From: Lactobacillus sp. LL6
GTDB lineage: Bacteria; Bacillota; Bacilli; Lactobacillales; Lactobacillaceae
Assembly (NCBI RefSeq): GCF_007570935.1
Contig: NZ_VLLR01000001.1
Coordinates: forward strand, 1,240,001 to 1,304,000
Length of the DNA stretch: 64,000 bases
Reading direction: 5' to 3'
The notes under the pieces are model-generated. The model made no database searches. It saw only the letters and a program-made list of their open reading frames with translations, and was not told where the DNA came from. Position 1 is the first letter of the stretch. Each line of letters starts with the position of its first letter. This document shows, piece after piece, positions 16,501-25,500 of this stretch. The position numbers were made by a program, and so were the translations under genes.

Positions 16501-19500
16501 AATCTGGATTAGTTTTATCATCTAAACCGCTAACTGTAGTTGTATCATCCTTATCTGGATTATCTGGATTAGAGCTATCCTTAACAACACTTACATTCAA
16601 TGTTTCATTCTTATCACCAAATGTGTAAGTAGTCGGAACAGTTACACCATCGGCTAACTTATATCCATTTGGAATATTAGCAGTAATTTGTGCAACACTT
16701 CCTTGAGGACCAGTCAAGGTTTGACTTGCTACTTGCTTATCTCCATCCATGTAATTAATAGTATAAGTGTAAAGTTTAGCATTTGGATCTACTGGATTAT
16801 CTTCATCACCAGTTGAATCATTCTTGTAATTAATTGCAATTGTGACATCACTTGGCTGACCATCTTTAAGTCCAGAAACACCTGAAATTGTCGCAGTATT
16901 ACCTTGGATAAGTGGAGTAATTGTTCGACCATCATTTGTAGTAGCAACAATAGTATAACCATTAATTGTTGAAACTGTAATAGTTGGGAATGTGGTTGAC
17001 TTATCAGACATATTTGATTGCCATTCACCATAAGTCCACTTACCTGTTGCTGGATCAATAGTTCCATTTCTATAGAATGACAAGCTAGCGTTTTGAACAA
17101 CTGGCTCTTTGCCAGGATAGTTAACAATCACAGTATCGGTTACAGTTCTATAAACTTCTGGATTGTTTTGGTTAGCTGGATCATTACCATTGATAGTCTT
17201 TGGTTGAATCAAGACTGTTTGAGCAGCAGGATCTTGACTACCAAATGTATATTGTCCACTTGGAATAGACGTACCTGGAACCACTTCCCAATTAGTTGGA
17301 ATATCGAGCTTAAAGTTAACTGTTTCACCAGTCTTACCAGTTACAGTTTGAGTAGAAACAATTTGCTTATCACCATTATTGACAAAGTTAATTGTCATTG
17401 TGTGAACTGTATCAGGAGTATCTGGCTTACCGGTGTTCTTATTAATGTATTGAATTTGAACACTAACATTAACTGGTTGATTATTAACCAAAGCAGAAAT
17501 TCCTGAAATTGTTGCCTTATCACCATCAATTGTTGGAGTAATAGTTTGTCCATCACTAGTAGTGACCTTAAGATCATAACCATCAATTACTGGAACAACC
17601 ATTTTGCCACCAAACGTCGTTGAACCATCTTCCATATTAGACTTCCATTCACTGTAATCATACTTACCAGTTGCTGGGTTGTAAGTAGCATTTCTATAAA
17701 AATCAAGTGTACCGCCAGACTTAGTTTCACTAGCTTGACCTGGAGTAGCAACTTCATAAGTCAAAGCAACTTGCTTATAAAGCTCTGGATTCTTCTTGCC
17801 TTCTTCAGTATTACCTTGAATAACCTTTGGTTCAATGTTAATCGTAGTTGACATATCTTGGTTACCAAATGTTACTTTGCTTGGTACTTGTTGACCATTT
17901 ACAATTTGGTAATTTTCTGGAACCTGCAAATCAACACTTACTTCTTGTCCAGCTTTACCCTTTACACTTTGACTGGAGACAGTTTGTCCATTGTAGTCAT
18001 AGTTAATGGTGTAAGTGTATTCTTGATCTGGGTTAACAGGCTTATCAGTAGTACCAGTCTTGTCATTGATGTAATCAACATTGATTGTTACATCTGTTGG
18101 CTGTCCATCTTTAAGTCCTGATACTCCTGAAATTATTGCCGCACTACCACTAATTGATGGGGTAATTTCTTGACCTGTTGAGGTTGTAACTTTGATTGTG
18201 TAACCATCAACCACCTTCAAGTTTGTCATGCTTGCAAAATCAGTTGAACCATCTTGCATGTTTGACTTCCAATCGCTATACTTCCAAGTTCCAGTCTTTG
18301 GATCCATTGTACGATTTCTATAGAAGTAGAGTTTGGTTGTTGATTGACTAGTTGAACCTCCTGGCAATGTAAACTTGTAAGTTCCAGTTACAGTTTGATA
18401 CATTTCCGGATTTGACTGGTTCTCAGTACTATTTCCATAGTATGTAATTGGAGCTACATTGAAAGTGATTGGCTTAGCATCTTTACTTAAGTTAATTACT
18501 GTTGGAATGCTAGTTTGACCTGCCCATGTGTAGTATTCAGGAGCTTGAATCAAAACTTCACCATCTTGTGCAGTCCCGCTGGTAATTACTTTAAAGCTTG
18601 TGCCAGCTTTTCCAGTTAACTTATCAGTTTTAACAACTGTACCATCAGAAATATATTGAATTTCTTGGGTTACTTCTTGATCCGGGTTGTTAGGATTGTC
18701 TGGATTATCTGGATTACTATCTGCAACATAGTTAACTTCAATATTGATATTTGTATCAGAAATTGGTTGTCCATTTGTTGTCAAAACAGGTTGAGCTGCA
18801 ATTTCTTGACCATCTGCAGTATTTACAATATTTGCTCCGGTTACATCAGCTTTATAACCTTGAATAGTTGGAATCTTAACAGCTTCAAATTCTGTTACTG
18901 GATTACCGCTACTGTCAACGGTATTTGACTTCCAATCACTATAAGTAACTTGACCAGTTGCTTCATTAGTTGTCTTAATTCTGTATAAAACAATTGATTG
19001 ACTTTGAGTATTGCTATTTGTTCCTTCTGCCAAACTTACTAGCATTTGGGTATTAGCCGCATTTGAACTTGGCATATTAAACGTGATTGTTCTAGTAATC
19101 ACACGATATAAATCAGCTGCTTTAGAACTTAAACCATTTTCAGTAATAATATTAGCTTCAACGTTAACATTAATTGCCTGTGGATCACTATTTCCAAAAG
19201 TTACTTTGCTTGGAATTTGACTGCCGCTTGCAACTTTATATCCTTTTGGTAAATCAAGACTAATTTGAACTGTTTCACCACTCTTACCCGTTACGTTTTG
19301 ACTAGCAATAGTCTTACCATTGTCTACAAAGTTAATAACTTGGGTATAAGTCTTATCCTTATCAGGATTAGTTGGATCAGTAGATCCAGTTTTTTCAACA
19401 TAGATAGTTTCAGTTGGCATTTGGCCAATTCCAAATGTAATTGGACTACCAATAATACTTTGTCCGCCAACAATTTGATAACCAGCCGGAACATCATTAG

Positions 19501-22500
19501 TGAAGCTGACTTTTTCACCAACTTTACCAGTTACAGTCTGAGTTGAAACTATTTGATTATCAGCTTTATTTACATAATTAATCACAAGTGAACGAGTAGT
19601 ATCAGACGGATTTGTATCAGGTTTTCCAGTGGCATTATTAATATAATCAACAGTTACATCAACGTTTTCTGGTTGACCATCAACTAAACCTGAAATACCA
19701 GAAATAACAGCGTTACCTCCATCAATAGTTGGAGTTATTGTACGACCATCATTTGCAGTTACTTGTAAAGTGTAGCCTTGAATATCATTTGGAACAGTGA
19801 TACCTGCAAAAGTAGTTGAACCATCTTCCATGTTTGACTTCCATTCACTGTAATCATACTTACCAGTTGCTGGATTATATGTTGCAGTTCTGTAGAAAGA
19901 CAGAGTTGGAGCAAAGGTCTTAGTTGCAGTTGCTGGAATATTGATGGTGTAATGAGCAGTTACAGTCTTATATACTTCTGGATTGTTTTGATTACCAGAA
20001 ATTTGTCCATCAATTACCTTCGGCTGAACTTGAACGGTAATTGGAGCAAGTTGATCATTACCAAACTTAATTGTAGTTCCAGTAGTAATTTGGTCACCAT
20101 TTGGAATTAATTGGTAATTTTCTGGAACTTCATAAGTAATAGTTTTACTTTCGCCAATTTTACCAGAAGCAGTTTGACTACCAACAGTTTGATCATTATA
20201 AACATAGTTAATAGTTACGCTGCGAGTAGTATCATCTGGGTTATCTGGCTTGCCAGTTTGATCGTTAATATATTCCACAGTAATAATGGCATCAGTTGGC
20301 TGACCATCTTTAAGTCCAGATACTCCTGAAATTGTTGCTGTTGTGCCTTCAACAGTTGGAGTAATTGTTTGTCCAGTATCAGTTGTTACTTTAAGAGTGT
20401 AACCTTGAATATCGGCTGGAACTGCTAAGCTAGCAAAAGTAGTTGCCCCATCCTTCATATTAGACTTCCATTCACTGTAATCATACTTACCAGTTGCTGG
20501 ATTATATGTTGCAGTTCTATAGAAAGCAAGTTGAGCCGTTTGTGTATTAGTCTTTTCACCTGGAATAGTTACATTATAAGTTCCAGTTACAGTTCTATAA
20601 ACTTCTGGATTATTTTGATTACTTTCAGTATTACCTTGAATAACCTTTGGTTCAATGTTAATCGTAGTTGACATATCTTGATTACCAAATGTTACTTTAC
20701 TTGGTACTTGTTGACCATTTACGAGTTGGTAATTTTCTGGAACCTGCAACTCAACACTTACTTCTTGTCCAGCTTTACCCTTTACACTTTGACTGGAGAC
20801 AGTTTGTCCATTGTAGTCATAGTTAATGGTGTAAGTGTATTCTTGATTTGGATCGGTCTTCTTTTCAACATAAACCGTCATCGGCTTCAAATCTTCTGTA
20901 CCAAAAGTAATGCTTCCACCAGCTGGTTGACCACTCATAATTTGATAGCCTTCTGGAGCTGTCAAAGTATAGTCAACAGTTTCACCAGCTTTACCGCTAA
21001 TTGTTTGACTGCCAACTTGTTGATTATCTGCTTTATTTATGAAGTTAACAACTTGGCTATAAGTCTTATTAGGATCAACTGGTGTATCAGTAGTACCAGT
21101 CTTGTCATTGATGTAATCAACATTGATTGTTACATCTATTGGCTGTCCATCTTTAAGTCCTGATACTCCTGAAATTGTTGCCGCACTACCACTAATTGAT
21201 GGGGTAATTTCTTGACCTGTTGAAGTTGTAACCTTGATTGTGTAACCATCAACCACCTTCAAGTTTGTCATGCTTGCAAAGTCGCTTGAACCATCTTGCA
21301 TGTTTGACTTCCAATCACTGTACTTCCAAGTGCCAGTCTTTGGATCCATTGTACGGTCTCTGTAAAAGGCCAACGTGGTCTTTGATTGACTTGTAGATCC
21401 TCCCGGCATTGTGAAGTCATATGTTCCTGTTACTGTCTTGTACATTTCTGGATTTGACTGGTTCTCAGTACTATTTCCATAGTATGTAATTGGAGCTACA
21501 TTGAAAGTGATTGGCTTAGCATCTTTACTTAAGTTAATTACTGTTGGAATGCTAGTTTGACCTGCCCATGTGTAATATTCAGGAGCTTGAATCAAAACTT
21601 CGCCATCTTGTGCAGTTCCGCTTGTAATTACTTTAAAGCTTGTGCCAGCTTTTCCAGTTAACTTATCAGTTTTAACAACTGTACCATCAGAAATATATTG
21701 AATTTCTTGGGTTACTTCTTGATCTGGGTTATTAGGATTGTCTGGATTATCTGGATTAGTTGTATCTTTGACTACTTGAACATTTAAAGTTTCATTCTTA
21801 TCACTAAATGTATAAGTAGTTGGAATAGTAATACCTTCAGCTAATTTATAACCATTTGGAACCTGCGCACTAATGTCGGCTGTCGTACCAGCTTTACCAG
21901 TTACACTTTGGCTACCTACCTTAGTTTCACCATCCAGATAGTTAATGGTGTAAGTATATTCCTTAGAACTTGGATCAACAATTGGGTCTTCTTTGCCAGT
22001 CTGATCATTAATGTAAGTTACTTGAACATTTACATCTTCAGGGGTCCCATTTACAAGAGCAGACCCACCAGAAATTGTAGCAGTTTCACCATTTACTACT
22101 GGAGTAATCTTTTCACCGCTACTTGCATTAACTGAAATAGTATAGCCCTTAATTACTGGAACATTTACACCAGCAAATGTAGTAGAACCATCCTTCATGT
22201 TGGACTTCCAAGCTGTAAAGTCATACTTCTTAGTTTCTGGATTATAAGTTGCATCCCTAATAAAACTTACATTAGATTGATTTTCTACCTTAGCTTCCTG
22301 ACCAGGGAATGCTACTGAAACCGTACCATGAACAGTCTTATGGTAGTCTGGATTATCCATATTGTCAGCTGCATAAATTGTCTTTGGTTCAATTAAAACA
22401 GTGATATCCTTTGGAGCTTGACCACCAAAAGTATACTTACCGTTTGGAACTGGCGTATTTGGAACTACTTGCCAGTTTTCTGGAATTTCTGCTTTAATAT

Positions 22501-25500
22501 CAACGCTTTCACCAGCTTTACCAGTTATAGTTTGACTAGAAACTACTTGCTTATCTGCATTATTTACATAATTAATCTTAAAGCTTAAACTATCAGCTTC
22601 ATAGTTAACAACATAATTAGTGTCTTTACTATCAGGAGTAGTTTGAACTGCTGGAATAACCAAATTGCCTTGAGCATCTTTTTCAAGAGTAATTTGTTTA
22701 CCATCCATAGTAACTACTGGTGTATAACCTGTTGCTAATGAAACATTATGTGCAGAAAAACTTGTAACTGCTACGCCATCTTTCTTAGCAGCTTGCCACT
22801 CATCATAAGTAGTTTCACCAGTTGCTTTATTGTAACTACCATTTCTGTAGTAAATTACTTGATAAGTATTAGTAGTTGGTTCTTGTCCTGGTAAGTTATA
22901 AGTTACAGTTTGTTTGATTTCTCTATAGTAATTAGGATCCTGTTTATGTTTATCCCAGGCTTCTGGAACAATGACAGCATTTACTAAAATACTAATTGCT
23001 GCAGCCCCAGTTGCTAAAGTAAATGGCTTAATTTCTTGTTTAGCTAATTCATAATTATCTGGAGCTTTGATTAATACTTCATTCTTACTCTTATCTGGTG
23101 TACCTTCAATAATTGGTTGATACATTGTACCAGCTTGACCAGTAACTGTTTGAGTAGCAACTATCTTTTGAGTTTCTTGATCTACATAGTTAATTACTTG
23201 AGTAACTTCTGTCTTATCATCACCAGTATTACCACTATCGCCTTTATCTGGATCTGTTGAAGTTGTTTTGACTATTTTATAAGTCAAAGTTTTATCTTCA
23301 TTAGCCAAAGTAATCGTATCTGGAAGAGTTACACCATCTGCTAACTTGTAACCATCTGGAATTTGAAGAGTTACTTTAGCAGTTGTTCCGGCTAGGCCAG
23401 ATGCGGTTTGACTAGCCATAACTTTATCTCCATCTACTAACTCTAGAGTAGTAGTTGTATTCTGAGCATCTGGTTCAATTGGTTTACCAGTTTCATCATT
23501 GATGTAATCAACATTAATAGTTACATCAGTTGGCTGACCATCCTTTAATGCAGAAACTCCTGAAATAATAGTCTTATTACCATCAGCTGTAGTAGTTACT
23601 TCTTGACCCGTTGAAGCTGTAGCTTTAATAGTGTAGCCATCAATATTATTTAGAGTAACTGAAGGAACATCGCTTGAACCGCCAGTCATATTTGACTTCC
23701 AGTCAGTGTATTCCATTTTTCCAGTCTTAGGATCCATAGAAGCAGTTCTATAAAAGACAATTGAAATTGGTTGGGATTCACTAACTTTTCCAAGAATATT
23801 GTATTTATAAATTCCTGTTACCTTTTTAGTAAGATCCGGATATTTAGCAGCATCTTCAGGATTTGCTCCAGAATATACAATTGGAGTTACTTGAATAGTA
23901 ATTGGTTGAGATTGTTTTTGTAAAACAATTGGTGAAGAAATACTTGATTGATTAATCTTATAACCATCTGGAGCCTGAATTAAAACTTCACCGTCTTGTG
24001 CAGTACCATCAAGAATAACCTTATAACTAGTGCCAACTTTATCAGTCAAATGTTGTGTTTTAACAGTTGTTCCATCTGCTACATAGTTAATAACTTGAGT
24101 TACAACACTATCTTTATCAGTATCTTGACTTGGATCATACTTTTCAACTGGAATGTTAAGTGTAGTGTTTTCATTATATGCTCGTGCAGGAATTGTTGCA
24201 GTTACTTGATAACCATTTGGAACATTTGCTTTAACAAAACCAGCAATGTTTTGTGACTTACCTTTAGTAACATTAATGGTAGTAGTACCGATAGTTTCAT
24301 TATTGTAAGTGTAATTTACAGTAACATTAACTTTATTACTATCTGGATTAGTTGAAACAACTTGTATGTTCTTAGTTACATCTTGATCTGTAAAGGTGTA
24401 ATTAGTATCAAGCGTTTCTCCATCTGCAAGCTTATAGCCAACTGGAACTTTAACTTTAGAAGCAATATCTACACTTGCCCCTACAGTTCCAGTTAAAGTA
24501 GCACTAGCAACTGTATTATTTCCATCTACGAAATTAATAGTGTATTTAGAAGTCTTATCACTTGGGGTATTAGAACCAGTATTACCAGAATCGGTTTTCT
24601 TTTGAACATTTACATCAAAAGAAGTTTGCATATTTGGTCCAAAAGTAATTTCTGATGGATATTTACCATTGATCTGATAACCTTCTGGAACATTCAATTT
24701 AGTGGTGTTTGTTGCATCATCTAAACTAAAGTTAATAGTTTCTCCTGTTTTACCAGTTACTTCTTGCTTACCAACATTTTGATTATCAGCTAAATAGTTA
24801 ATAGTAAAAGTATAAGTTGCATTTGGATCATCTGGCTTACCAGTTTTGTCATTGTTATAAACTAAACTCAAGTTGTAAGTACTTGGTCCATCAACTGGTG
24901 CATTAATTGCTGGAATAACTACTTTGTTATCTGCATTTGGTGTCAAAGTATGACTTTGACCATCTGCATCTGTATAAACTGCAGTGTAGCCCTTAATTGC
25001 AGAAAATGGTACTTCTGCAAAACTAGTTATCTTTTTACCAGTATTTTTATCTGTAGCAGCTACCCAATCACTATAAGTAACTTTACCAGTTACTTCATCT
25101 TTAACACCATTACGAACATATGAAATTTGATTAGTTAAAGTTTTAGCATTTTCACTTGGATAAGTGTAAGTAATGGTTTCAGTGATTACCTTGTTATAGT
25201 TAGAATCATCTTTATGGTCAGTCCAAGATTCTTGGGCCTTTTCATGAGCAAGCTTAATTTCAATTGGAGCTGCATCTTTAGCAAAAGTAATATTTGCAGG
25301 CAATTGTTGACTAACTGCTACATATCCCTTAGGAAGTTCAATAGCAATCTTACCATCTTGAATTAGTGGTTGAGTATCTCCAATCTTTCCATCTAAAGTT
25401 CTTGATTCAATTACCTTGTTATTATCATCTGTATCAACAAAATTAATAACTTGACTTGCAGGTTGACCAACGTCTCCACTTGCATCATGTTTTTCTACAT

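Noticed and set aside
17800-21760. Regularly spaced similar DNA considered as a CRISPR array or mobile element
   Set aside because: The repeats are long, coding, in frame and without unique 30-40-nt spacers or transposase genes. They are duplicated protein modules.
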